Assembly (NCBI GenBank): GCA_963675185.2
Contig: CAXXOH010000003.1
Coordinates: forward strand, 1,116,001-1,180,000
Length of the DNA: 64,000 nt
Direction of reading: 5' to 3'
Origin: Ilyobacter_A sp963675185
GTDB lineage: Bacteria; Fusobacteriota; Fusobacteriia; Fusobacteriales; Fusobacteriaceae
Below are positions 7,963 through 16,409 of this stretch, one piece after another. The translations under genes and the position numbers were made by a program. The notes under the pieces are model-generated. The model was not told where the DNA came from. It saw only the letters and a list, made by a program, of their open reading frames with translations, and did not search any database. Within the stretch, counting starts at the first letter, position 1. Each line of letters opens with the position of its first letter.

Positions 7963-9570
7963 ATGAAAAAACTTAGGTTTTTACTAGCGTTTCTTATTAT
8001 TTTAGTTCTTTTTTCTGCCTGTAGCGGCAAGAAGTCAGCGGATAAAGAGGTGAAATCGGAGAAGGCTTTAAGAGTTAATATTGCAACTGAGCCTGGAACT
8101 CTTGACCCGCAAATTTTAACAGATTCCGTGGCAATTCAAGTAGACGGGAACATTTTCGAAGGACTTACGAGGCAAGACAAGGACGGGAATGTAATACCTG
8201 GGGTAGCTGAGTCCTGGGATGTTGATGGAAACGTATGGACTTTTAAACTTAGACAAGATGCCAAATGGTCTAATGGAGAGCCTGTGACTGCCAAGGACTT
8301 CGCCTTTGCGTGGAAAAGGGCGCTTGATCCGGAAACAGCAGCAGAGTATTCCTATATGCTTTACTACATCAAGAATGCAGAAGCGTATAACTTAGGGGAA
8401 ATAAGGGAATTTTCAAAAGTTGGGATAAAGGTTGTAGACGAGTATACACTTAAAGTTGAGTTGGAGAGGCCGGCTGCATATTTCGCATCCCTGCTAAGCT
8501 TTCCTACATACTACCCTTTAAATGAAGATTTTTACAGTGAAGTCGGAGACGAATACGCTTTAGAAAAAGACACTATGCTTTTCAACGGACCTTATGTAAT
8601 CGATTCCTGGGGGCATGATAGCAAAATAGTTTTGAAGAAAAACCCAAACTACTGGAACAGCGACATGTTTAAATTAGAACAAATAGATATGTTTATGGTA
8701 ATTGACTCCAATACAGCCTTAAACATGTACCTAAACAATGAGTTGGATATAACCAGGATATCTGGTGATCACCTTCCAGATTACAGAGACAGCGATGAGA
8801 TCAATACATACAGCGATGGTTCTGTATTCTACTTAGAGTTCAATACAAAGGACAAGCTGCTTTCAAACAGAAAGGTGAGGGAGGCCTTAGCACTTGCAAT
8901 AGACAGAAAAACCCTTGTAGATACAATCAGGAAAGACGGATCACAAGCGGCTACTTCATTTGTACCCGCAGGTTTTCCAGGAAAGGATAAAACCTTCAGG
9001 GAGGACTATGGGTTTGAAATTTTTGAAGATGGAAATGTAGAAAAGGCTAAAAAGCTTCTTGCTGAAGGGCTTTCTGAATTGGGGCATAAAGGACCGGTAA
9101 AGGTAACTCTTCTATTGGACAACAGTGATGCTGCACAAAAAGAGGGTCAGTACTACCAGGAGCAACTTAGCAAGAAACTCGGAATAGACGTCAGACTTGA
9201 GCCGCTTACATTCCAGATAAGGCTTCAAAGGATGACTTCTAAAGATTTCCAAGTGGTGCTGGCAGGATGGGGGCCGGATTATAACGACCCTATGACATAT
9301 ATGGACCTATGGATAACAAAAGGCGGCAACAACCATACAAGTTGGTCAAACTCAGAGTATGACAGGCTGATAGAACTGGCTTACAACAGCTCAGATCAAG
9401 CTGAGAGAATGGACGCAATGGCAAAGGCAGAAAAAATCCTGCTTACTGAATTCCCTGTTGTTCCTATATTCTTTAGAAGCAGAAATGCACTCGTTAAACC
9501 GAATGTAAAAGGGGCGATATTTAGGGCAGTTGGAACTGAAACTATTTTTGATTATACAGAGATAGAATAG
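7963..9570 (+). CDS. oppA: Oligopeptide ABC transporter, substrate-binding lipoprotein
   Basis: 535 aa, typical of SBP family 5 (OppA/DppA). A lipoprotein signal ends in LFSACSG, giving lipidation at the Cys near residue 20. The mature part has the family motif DPQILTD...IFEGLTRQDKDGNVIPGVAESWD and KWSNGEPVTAKDFAFAWKR. It captures short peptides in the periplasm or at the membrane for the OppBCDF importer encoded directly downstream. A hairpin after the stop (9589-9617) probably makes oppA transcripts more abundant than the permease part, as is usual for binding proteins. Confidence 0.95.
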   Translation: MKKLRFLLAFLIILVLFSACSGKKSADKEVKSEKALRVNIATEPGTLDPQILTDSVAIQVDGNIFEGLTRQDKDGNVIPGVAESWDVDGNVWTFKLRQDAKWSNGEPVTAKDFAFAWKRALDPETAAEYSYMLYYIKNAEAYNLGEIREFSKVGIKVVDEYTLKVELERPAAYFASLLSFPTYYPLNEDFYSEVGDEYALEKDTMLFNGPYVIDSWGHDSKIVLKKNPNYWNSDMFKLEQIDMFMVIDSNTALNMYLNNELDITRISGDHLPDYRDSDEINTYSDGSVFYLEFNTKDKLLSNRKVREALALAIDRKTLVDTIRKDGSQAATSFVPAGFPGKDKTFREDYGFEIFEDGNVEKAKKLLAEGLSELGHKGPVKVTLLLDNSDAAQKEGQYYQEQLSKKLGIDVRLEPLTFQIRLQRMTSKDFQVVLAGWGPDYNDPMTYMDLWITKGGNNHTSWSNSEYDRLIELAYNSSDQAERMDAMAKAEKILLTEFPVVPIFFRSRNALVKPNVKGAIFRAVGTETIFDYTEIE

Positions 9571-9588
9571 GTAAAATAATTTATTTTG

Positions 9589-9617
9589 GGGCTACTAATT
9601 AATATAGTAGCCCTTTT
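9589..9617 (+). terminator. Partial terminator between oppA and oppB
   Basis: Perfect 9-bp stem GGGCTACTA (9589-9597) / TAGTAGCCC (9605-9613) followed by TTTT only. The short U tract suggests incomplete termination or a protective 3' end for oppA mRNA. Confidence 0.75.
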
Positions 9618-9668
9618 AAAGTTTTTATGTTCTAAAAAGCTTAAGTTTTTCATAGAGGGGGGAGAAAG

Positions 9669-10613
9669 ATGCTAAAATATATTTTTAAAAAGTTGATATA
9701 CGGTCTTTTAACCTTGTGGATAATTGCAAGTATAACTTTTTTTTTAATGCATATGTTGCCTGGGGATCCGTTTGCAAGTGAAAAGAAGATACCTCCAAAG
9801 GTAAAGGAAAAGCTCTTGGAAAAATATCATCTCGACAAGCCACTGATGGTGCAATATGGATATTATATGAAAGACCTTGCAAAAGGCGACCTCGGGCTTT
9901 CCATGAAGATAAGGGGAAGAAGCGTGAACAGTATGATAAAAACCCACTTCCCCAAGTCATTGGTGCTTGGGGTGTTCGCCATTCTTATAGCCTTTGTGGT
10001 GGGTGTTAGCATAGGGATAGTTGCAGGTCTGAATAGAGGCAAAAAGCTTGACTCCGCCTCGATGCTTCTGGCCATAGTCGGAGTGTCAGTGCCGAGCTTT
10101 ATACTTGGAGGGATATTACAGTGGGGAATACTTTTTCTAAAGAAAATAACAGGAGAGAGTATGCTTCCCATAGCAGGTTACGGTGAGTTCAGGCATCTGG
10201 TTATGCCCTCTATAGCACTTTCACTCATGCCTCTTGCAATAATAGCTAGGATGATGAGGGCTTCTATGATAGAGGTTTTGTCTCAAGACTATATAAGAAT
10301 GGCAAAGGCAAAGGGGTTGCCCCAATTTAAAATAATAAGCAGGCATTGCATAAGAAATGCAATAATGCCAGTTGTGACCTACTTAGGTCCGCTTATAGCA
10401 GCAATTACAACAGGATCCTTTGTTATTGAAAAAGTATTTGCTATTCCAGGTCTTGGAAGGTATTTTGTGCAGAGTATATCGGACAGGGATTACACAGTGA
10501 CGCTTGGGATAGTGGTCTTCTACTCATTCTTGCTTATATTCATGATGCTTGTTGTGGATATATTATACGGTGTTTTAGACCCTAGGATCAGGATAGGCAA
10601 AGGGGGTGAGTAG
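9669..10613 (+). CDS. oppB: Oligopeptide ABC transporter permease OppB
   Basis: 314 aa inner-membrane protein with about six membrane helices, the first at residues 10-30 (LLTLWIIASITFFLMHMLPGD). The EAA loop for ATPase contact is visible as DYIRMAKAKGLPQFKIISRHCIRNA, followed by GSFVIEKVFAIPGLG, a conserved DppB/OppB stretch. The ribosome site GAGGGGGGAG precedes the ATG. Heterodimer partner of the next gene. Confidence 0.95.
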   Translation: MLKYIFKKLIYGLLTLWIIASITFFLMHMLPGDPFASEKKIPPKVKEKLLEKYHLDKPLMVQYGYYMKDLAKGDLGLSMKIRGRSVNSMIKTHFPKSLVLGVFAILIAFVVGVSIGIVAGLNRGKKLDSASMLLAIVGVSVPSFILGGILQWGILFLKKITGESMLPIAGYGEFRHLVMPSIALSLMPLAIIARMMRASMIEVLSQDYIRMAKAKGLPQFKIISRHCIRNAIMPVVTYLGPLIAAITTGSFVIEKVFAIPGLGRYFVQSISDRDYTVTLGIVVFYSFLLIFMMLVVDILYGVLDPRIRIGKGGE

Positions 10614-10615
10614 TC

Positions 10616-11545
10616 ATGGGCAGTGAAATGGAAAAAGAGTTTCAAATAGTGGACAAGGATATAGAAGAGAGTGAAAAAATATACAGGCCAAGTATGACGT
10701 ATTGGCAGGATGCCATGAGACGCTTCAAAGGGAATAGGGTAAATATGTTTTTCTTTACGCTTCTGGCAGTACTGTTTTTTTTCTCTATATTTGGGCCGTA
10801 CCTAAATAAATACGACTACCGAGTGATGAACCCTGAGTATCAATTTAAATTTGGACTGGAAGCTATAAAAAACGGCCACTATTTTGGAACGGATGAATTT
10901 GGAAGGGATGTATTCACCAGAACCTGGGAAGGCGGAAGAATCTCCCTTTCCATAGCCCTGGTTGTAGTCATACTAGAGGGGATAATCGGAACCATCTATG
11001 GTGGTGTAGCTGGTTTTTTTGGCGGCAAAATTGATTTTGTAATGATGAGGATAGTGGAGATATTCATGGCAATTCCCAGCATGATATATATAATACTTCT
11101 GATGGTCGCACTTGGACCTGGAATACACACCATAATTATAGCCATGGGTTTTACAAGGTGGATGATAATGGCCATGATAGTAAGGGGAGAGGTACTTAAG
11201 ATAAAGGAACAGGAGTATGTAATGGCGTCAATAGTTCTAGGAGGCAGTCCATTTTGGATAATATTAAAACACCTACTACCTAATGCTATGGGTCAGATAA
11301 TAGTTAGGCTAACAATGGATATACCGGTAGCTATTTTTACGGAAGCTTTCCTCAGTTTTATAGGGATAGGGGTACCAGCTCCGATGGCGTCTTGGGGAAG
11401 TCTTGCGAATGATGGGTACAACCTACTAGCTAGGGGGCCGCATCTTTTTGCCGTGCCTGCGATATTAATTTCATTAACAACTCTTTCGTTTAACGTAGTA
11501 GGGGATGGACTTAGAGACGCGTTGGATCCTAAACTTAGAACTTAG
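10616..11545 (+). CDS. oppC: Oligopeptide ABC transporter permease OppC
   Basis: 309 aa. An N-terminal cytoplasmic tail (about 45 residues) precedes the first helix. HYFGTDEFGRDVFTRTWEGGRISL is the OppC/DppC signature and EQEYVMASIVLGGSPFWIILKHLLPNA is the EAA loop. It starts 2 bp after the oppB stop, with the ribosome site GGGGGTGAG inside the oppB end, so translation is probably coupled. Confidence 0.95.
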   Translation: MGSEMEKEFQIVDKDIEESEKIYRPSMTYWQDAMRRFKGNRVNMFFFTLLAVLFFFSIFGPYLNKYDYRVMNPEYQFKFGLEAIKNGHYFGTDEFGRDVFTRTWEGGRISLSIALVVVILEGIIGTIYGGVAGFFGGKIDFVMMRIVEIFMAIPSMIYIILLMVALGPGIHTIIIAMGFTRWMIMAMIVRGEVLKIKEQEYVMASIVLGGSPFWIILKHLLPNAMGQIIVRLTMDIPVAIFTEAFLSFIGIGVPAPMASWGSLANDGYNLLARGPHLFAVPAILISLTTLSFNVVGDGLRDALDPKLRT

Positions 11546-11576
11546 AAAAGTCGTCTTAAAATATGGGAGGAAGCCT

Positions 11577-12605
11577 ATGGAAAAGCGTAAAAAATTACTT
11601 AAGGTAGAAAACCTATACGTATCTTTTGACACCTATGCAGGTGAGGTTCAAGCTATAAGAGGTATAAACTTTGATATAGACAAAGGGGAGGCTTTGGCTA
11701 TAGTGGGGGAATCTGGGTCTGGTAAGTCAGTAGCGGTTCAGACTATCATGAAGCTTATACCTATGCCACCGGGAAGAATAAAGTCTGGCAGAATAATTTT
11801 TCAAGAAGAAAACCTTGTAGAGAAGACAGAAAAAGAGATGCAGAAGATTCGAGGCGGAAAAATAGGGATGATATTTCAGGACCCCATGACTTCCCTAAAC
11901 CCTACAATGACTGTGGGCAGACAGATAGCAGAGGGAATAATGCACCACCAAAACCTAGGAAAAAAGGAGTCCATGGAAAAAGCTCTTGAAATGCTGAGGC
12001 TTGTGAACATTCCAAATCCTGAGGAGAGAATCAAGCAGTACCCGCATGAGTTTTCCGGCGGGATGAGACAGAGGGTAGCTATAGCCATAGCCTTGGCCTG
12101 CAACCCAATACTACTTATAGCAGATGAGCCGACAACAGCCCTTGATGTGACCGTACAGGCGCAGATACTCGATCTGCTTAAAGAATTAAAGGATAAACTC
12201 AATACATCTATAATACTTATAACTCACGATCTGGGGGTAGTGGCAGATATAGCAGAAAGAGTAATAGTGATGTACGGTGGAGAGATAATGGAGGAAGCAA
12301 AAGTCGGAGAAATTTTCTACAGTCCTAAACACCCATATACCTGGGGTCTTATAAAGTCCATTCCAAGGCTGGACATAGATTCTAGGTCTGAGAAGTTAAG
12401 TTCAATAGGCGGTACTCCTCCAGACTTGCTCAGCCCACCTGTGGGGTGTCCGTTCGCTCCTAGATGTAATTACACCATGGTAGTTTGCAAAAAAATGAAG
12501 CCCGATATGTATGAAGTTGGGATAGGGCACAAGGTGGCTTGCTGGCTTGCTGACAAAAGGGCTCCAAATGTTCAGAATACAGTGGGAACCGAGGTGGAGA
12601 GATGA
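11577..12605 (+). CDS. oppD: Oligopeptide ABC transporter ATPase OppD
   Basis: 342 aa. The ATG at 11577, after GGGAGG, is chosen over upstream in-frame codons that overlap oppC. Walker A GESGSGKS, Q loop FQDPMTSLNPTM, signature FSGGMRQRVAIA, Walker B LLIADEPTTALDVT and the H loop ITHDLG are all present. The C-terminal oligopeptide extension GCPFAPRCNY..VC..MKPD holds the cysteines that bind a 4Fe-4S cluster in OppD-type ATPases. Confidence 0.96.
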   Translation: MEKRKKLLKVENLYVSFDTYAGEVQAIRGINFDIDKGEALAIVGESGSGKSVAVQTIMKLIPMPPGRIKSGRIIFQEENLVEKTEKEMQKIRGGKIGMIFQDPMTSLNPTMTVGRQIAEGIMHHQNLGKKESMEKALEMLRLVNIPNPEERIKQYPHEFSGGMRQRVAIAIALACNPILLIADEPTTALDVTVQAQILDLLKELKDKLNTSIILITHDLGVVADIAERVIVMYGGEIMEEAKVGEIFYSPKHPYTWGLIKSIPRLDIDSRSEKLSSIGGTPPDLLSPPVGCPFAPRCNYTMVVCKKMKPDMYEVGIGHKVACWLADKRAPNVQNTVGTEVER

Positions 12606-13582
12606 TTTCAAAAGAAAAGCTCATCGAGGTAAAGGATTTGAAAAAGTACTTTAACATTGGACACAACCGTGTACTGAAGGCTGTAGATGGAGTTACATTT
12701 GACATATACAAGGGTGAGACCCTTGGACTGGTGGGTGAATCCGGCTGCGGTAAAACGACACTTGGGAGGACTCTTACAGTACTCTACCCGAAAACAAGCG
12801 GAGAAATAAAGTACAGTGGGAAAAATGTAAATGAGTTCGAAAAAAAAGAGTTTGCAAAAAATACCCAGATGATATTCCAAGATCCTCAGGCATCACTAAA
12901 CCCTAGGATGACGGTTGGGGATATAATAGCCGAAGGGCTAGATGTACACAGGATGTATAAGAGCAAGGACGAAAGGAACATTATGGTATATGGGTTATTG
13001 GAAAAGGTCGGGCTAAACAGGGAGCACGCAAACCGTTTTCCGCACGAGTTTTCAGGGGGGCAGAGGCAAAGGGTAGGTATAGCAAGGGCCCTTGCTATAA
13101 ACCCGGAATTCATAGTGTGTGACGAGCCGATAGCGGCTCTGGATGTTTCCATACAGGCTCAGGTGGTGAACCTCTTGAAGGAAATACAGAGGGAAAGGGG
13201 TCTTACCTTGCTTTTTATAGCTCATGACCTATCCATGGTGAAATATATAAGCGACAGGGTGGCTGTGATGTACCTTGGCGACGTGGTGGAGCTATCTGAA
13301 AGTGAGGAGCTGTACATTAATCCGCTGCACCCCTATACCCAGGGGCTACTTTCAGCTGTACCCATAGCTGACCCAGGAGTGGAGGTATCTAAAAATAGGA
13401 TAAGGATGGAAGGAGAGCTGCCGAGCCCCATAAACCCGCCGGAAGGGTGTAAATTTTCATCAAGATGTTGCTATGTTCAGGATAGGTGCAAAGAGGTGAG
13501 GCCTAAGTTGAGGGAGGTTGAGGCCGGACATTACGCCGCCTGCCACTACTCCGAGGATATAAAAACCGGGAAAATGAGATGA
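12602..13582 (+). CDS. oppF: Oligopeptide ABC transporter ATPase OppF
   Basis: 326 aa, overlapping oppD by ATGA. Walker A GESGCGKTT, FQDPQASLNPRM, signature FSGGQRQRVGIA, Walker B FIVCDEPIAALDVS and H loop IAHDLS are intact. The C-terminal extension GCKFSSRCCYVQDRCKEVRP again carries the cysteine motif of this subgroup. It pairs with OppD to drive peptide uptake and is the last gene of the opp operon. Confidence 0.96.
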   Translation: MISKEKLIEVKDLKKYFNIGHNRVLKAVDGVTFDIYKGETLGLVGESGCGKTTLGRTLTVLYPKTSGEIKYSGKNVNEFEKKEFAKNTQMIFQDPQASLNPRMTVGDIIAEGLDVHRMYKSKDERNIMVYGLLEKVGLNREHANRFPHEFSGGQRQRVGIARALAINPEFIVCDEPIAALDVSIQAQVVNLLKEIQRERGLTLLFIAHDLSMVKYISDRVAVMYLGDVVELSESEELYINPLHPYTQGLLSAVPIADPGVEVSKNRIRMEGELPSPINPPEGCKFSSRCCYVQDRCKEVRPKLREVEAGHYAACHYSEDIKTGKMR

Positions 13583-13704
13583 CTTACTATTTCTAAAACT
13601 TTTTGTTTTTAGGGTCTCGGGATTAAAGACAGGATTTTAGGAATTATTTTATATTTAGGCGTTACAATAATGCAGCGACGGTTCAACCATAAGTCAAAAA
13701 GACA
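13583..13704. other. opp downstream spacer
   Basis: Contains a weak hairpin CTAAAAC / GTTTTTAG (about 13591-13612) that may end the opp operon. Nothing else is recognised before the next promoter. Confidence 0.4.
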
Positions 13705-13733
13705 TTGACAAAATCCCAGAAATTTGATATAGT
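13705..13733 (+). promoter_or_regulatory. Promoter of the amino-acid transporter/arginine cluster
   Basis: TTGACA at 13705-13710, a 17-bp spacer and TATAGT at 13728-13733. Transcription would start near 13740 and pass through a 120-nt leader ending in a strong terminator (13863-13891) about 320 bp before the first gene. Confidence 0.8.
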
Positions 13734-13739
13734 AACTTA

Positions 13740-13891
13740 AAAGTTGTTCATAAAAATAATTAAAAAACTATTATTTCTTTTTGCAAAGATTAGAAGCGTG
13801 AAAATAGCAGTTGTACCTCGGCTAGCTAGAAGTAGTATTTCTATGAGCATAGACGATTAAGGCCTACGGTTTTTAGTCGTAGGCTTTTTTT
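13740..13891 (+). promoter_or_regulatory. Terminated leader RNA, candidate attenuator or cis-regulatory RNA
   Basis: Between the promoter and the terminator lies about 120 nt without a coding frame of note. It contains the local hairpin GCTAGAA ... TTCTATGAGC (about 13823-13848). It ends in stem GCCTACG (13863-13869) / CGTAGGC (13878-13884) plus T7. I compared it by memory with lysine, glycine, TPP, purine, cobalamin, SAM and c-di-GMP riboswitch cores and with the T-box; none fits. It could also be a free small RNA with its own promoter and terminator. Confidence 0.5.
13863..13891 (+). terminator. Terminator of the leader RNA
   Basis: 7-bp GC-rich stem GCCTACG / CGTAGGC around the loop GTTTTTAGT, followed by seven or more T. 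Confidence 0.9.
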
Positions 13892-13961
13892 AAAAAACCT
13901 TACTGTATGGTTTTTTGGAGAGATAATGGTTTTCTCCAAAAATAGAGCAGTAAGGTTTTTT
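13892..13961. repeat. 70-bp two-tier palindrome
   Basis: Outer arms AAAAAACCTTACTG (13892-13905) and CAGTAAGGTTTTTT (13948-13961) are perfectly complementary. Inside, TTTTTGGAGA (13912-13921) pairs with TCTCCAAAAA (13933-13942). The T-rich right end makes it a second terminator candidate directly behind the first. It could alternatively be a miniature repeat insertion. Confidence 0.75.
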
Positions 13962-14063
13962 GTTTTATAATTTATTTTACTGGCCATAAACTATAAAGAC
14001 ATATAATTAGGCTGGTAGGGAGTTTAGAAGAGCACTGAGGAAATTTTAAACAGGAGGAATTTG

Positions 14064-14774
14064 ATGGCGTATTTAGAGGTGCTGAAGGGAATATTTATTG
14101 ACGGAAGCAGGTACATGTATATTATAAAAGGTCTAGCCTTCTCGATAAATGTGACTCTTTTTGCAGCGGTTATAGGTCTTGCGGCTGGTATATTACTGGC
14201 TTTATTTAGACTTTCACACTTCTACCCGCTTAAAAAAATCAAGAAGTATGAAAATTTCAATCCACTATCTGTATTTGCCATAGCTTATATAGACATAGTG
14301 AGGGGAACCCCTGCCGTGGTGCAGCTGATGATATTGGCTAACGTAATATTCGTCGGAGCACTTAGGGACACACCCATACTGATAGTTGCAGGTCTAGCCT
14401 TCGGTCTAAACAGCTCAGCTTACGTGGCTGAAATAATCAGGGCCGGCATACAGGGGCTCGACAAAGGTCAAATGGAGGCTGCCAGGGCACTTGGCATGAG
14501 TTATTCTATATCTATGCGTGAGATAATAATACCCCAGGCGATAAGGAAAATATTGCCGACGCTTGTAAGCGAGTTCATAACCCTGCTTAAGGAAACTTCC
14601 ATAGTAGGTTTTATAGGCGGGATGGATCTTTTGCGTTCTGCAAATATAATAACAAGTCAGACTTACAGAGGGGTGGAGCCTCTCATGGCAGTAGGTATAA
14701 TCTACCTCGTCTTAACCGGGATATTCACAAAAGTTATGAGGAGTGTTGAGGGGAGGATGAGGAAAAGTGATTAG
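14064..14774 (+). CDS. Amino-acid ABC transporter permease
   Basis: 236 aa HisM/GlnP family membrane protein with about five helices. The ATG at 14064 after CAGGAGG is preferred to a TTG one codon upstream. The ATPase-contact loop is GQMEAARALGMSYSISMREIIIPQA. Likely imports a polar amino acid; arginine is the natural guess, because it is followed by its ATPase, its binding protein and the complete arginine pathway. A lysine, histidine or glutamine substrate is not excluded. Confidence 0.92.
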   Translation: MAYLEVLKGIFIDGSRYMYIIKGLAFSINVTLFAAVIGLAAGILLALFRLSHFYPLKKIKKYENFNPLSVFAIAYIDIVRGTPAVVQLMILANVIFVGALRDTPILIVAGLAFGLNSSAYVAEIIRAGIQGLDKGQMEAARALGMSYSISMREIIIPQAIRKILPTLVSEFITLLKETSIVGFIGGMDLLRSANIITSQTYRGVEPLMAVGIIYLVLTGIFTKVMRSVEGRMRKSD

Positions 14775-15495
14775 TGTAAAAAATCTCCATAAAAATTACG
14801 GAAAGCTTGAAGTGCTGAAGGGGATAGACAAAGAGATAAAAAAAGGTGAGGTAGTCGCTGTAATAGGACCGTCAGGCAGTGGCAAGTCTACCTTCCTGAG
14901 ATGTATAAATTTATTGGAGAAGCCCACGGCCGGACAGATATTCGTAGATGGTAAGAATATAACAGACAAAAAATCCGATATAAATGCCATAAGGCAGAAT
15001 GTAGGGATGGTGTTTCAGCATTTTAACCTTTTTCCACACAAAACAGTTATGGAGAACCTAACAATAGCCCAGATAAAGGTAAAGGGAAGGAGCAGGGAGG
15101 AAGCCGAAAAAGTGGCTATGGACCTGCTTAGAAAAGTGGGGCTCAGCGACAAGGCGAACTCCTATCCAAGCCAGCTTTCAGGCGGTCAAAAACAGAGAAT
15201 AGCCATAGCCAGGGCACTTGCAATGAACCCAGAGGTGATCCTTTTTGATGAGCCGACCTCGGCGCTGGATCCTGAGATGATAAACGAGGTTTTAGATGTA
15301 ATAAGACAGCTGGCTAAAGAGGGAATGACGATGATTGTTGTGACCCATGAAATGGGATTTGCTAGAAACGTGGCTAATAGAGTTTTCTTTATGGATCAGG
15401 GGTACGTCCTGGAGGACTCCCATCCAAAGGAGATATTTGAGAAACCAAGACATGAGAGAACAAGGGAGTTTTTAGAAAAAGTATTGAATCACTAA
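14767..15495 (+). CDS. Polar amino-acid ABC transporter ATPase
   Basis: 242 aa of the GlnQ/ArtP/HisP class. The GTG start at 14767 overlaps the permease end by 8 bp. Walker A GPSGSGKST, Q loop VFQHFNLFPHKT, signature LSGGQKQRIAIA, Walker B VILFDEPTSALDPEM and H loop VTHEMGFA are intact. The overlap with the permease implies coupled translation. Confidence 0.95.
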   Translation: MISVKNLHKNYGKLEVLKGIDKEIKKGEVVAVIGPSGSGKSTFLRCINLLEKPTAGQIFVDGKNITDKKSDINAIRQNVGMVFQHFNLFPHKTVMENLTIAQIKVKGRSREEAEKVAMDLLRKVGLSDKANSYPSQLSGGQKQRIAIARALAMNPEVILFDEPTSALDPEMINEVLDVIRQLAKEGMTMIVVTHEMGFARNVANRVFFMDQGYVLEDSHPKEIFEKPRHERTREFLEKVLNH

Positions 15496-15513
15496 TATAA
15501 CGGAGGAGAAAAC

Positions 15514-16242
15514 ATGAAGAATGTTATGAGAATATTTTCAGCAGTACTACTTGTAGTTTCACTTGCTGCATGTGGTGGAAAAGAGGAGAAAAAAGTAGTG
15601 TACGTGGGTACAAATGCGGAGTTCCCGCCTTTTGAATATTTAGAGGACGGAAAAGTTGCAGGCTTTGATATGGAGCTTATAAATGAGATAGCTAAGGATC
15701 AAGGTTTTGAAATCGAGATCAAGGACATGTCTTTCGACGGGCTGCTACCTGCACTTCAAACAAAAAAGATTGACCTGGTGATAGCGGGCATGACCGCAAC
15801 GGATGAGAGAAAGAAAAGCGTCAACTTCTCACACCCTTACTATGTTGCCAGTCAGGTAATAATAGTTAGGGAGGACGAACAAGCTGTGACTGGATTCGAC
15901 AGCTTAAAGGGTAAAAAAGTAGGAGTTGTGTTAGGATTCACAGGAGACTTAGTTGTCTCAGAGATGCAAGGTGTAGAAGCTATGAAATACAATGCAGCTT
16001 ATGCAGCTATAATGGATCTGAAAAATGATAAGGTGGACGCAGTTGTGCTAGATTCTGAGCCAGCAGTGAATTTTGCCAATGAAAACGAGGGAATAAAAGT
16101 GGTAGATGGAGAGGCTGAACAGGAGGAGTACGCCATAGCTGTAAGGAAAGACGATGTGGAGCTTCTAGAGAAGGTAAATGCCGCTTTGGAAAACCTTAAA
16201 TCAAGTGGAAAATACGATGAGTTAATCAGGAAACATTTTTAG
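15514..16242 (+). CDS. Amino-acid ABC transporter substrate-binding lipoprotein
   Basis: 242 aa, SBP family 3. A lipoprotein signal ends in VSLAACGG (lipidated Cys near residue 20). The mature start VVYVGTNAEFPPFEYLEDGKVAGFDMEL and the stretch DLVIAGMTATDERKKSVNFSHPYY are typical of arginine, lysine or glutamine binding proteins. Its C-terminal 50 residues match a broken copy found after argF (28687-28855). The 150 bp after this gene hold no gene or clear terminator. Confidence 0.94.
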   Translation: MKNVMRIFSAVLLVVSLAACGGKEEKKVVYVGTNAEFPPFEYLEDGKVAGFDMELINEIAKDQGFEIEIKDMSFDGLLPALQTKKIDLVIAGMTATDERKKSVNFSHPYYVASQVIIVREDEQAVTGFDSLKGKKVGVVLGFTGDLVVSEMQGVEAMKYNAAYAAIMDLKNDKVDAVVLDSEPAVNFANENEGIKVVDGEAEQEEYAIAVRKDDVELLEKVNAALENLKSSGKYDELIRKHF

Positions 16243-16409
16243 AAGGGGCTATTTTTACGCTAAAAAGTCAAGCGGTAAAGAAAAGTACTAAGTAAATAGT
16301 CAAAAAAATATAAAAATACCAAAAGAACGCTCAGGAAAGGAAAAAGAAGATTTTCTTGTAGCTATATAGTTAGGGAAAAAATAAAAAAAGATAAATGGGG
16401 GTAGGGAAA

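Noticed and set aside
13740..13891. T-box, lysine, glycine, TPP, purine, cobalamin, SAM or c-di-GMP riboswitch in the arginine leader
   Set aside because: None of the core motifs (for example AGGGTGG-ACCGCG of the T-box) is present; only a generic leader with terminator can be supported.
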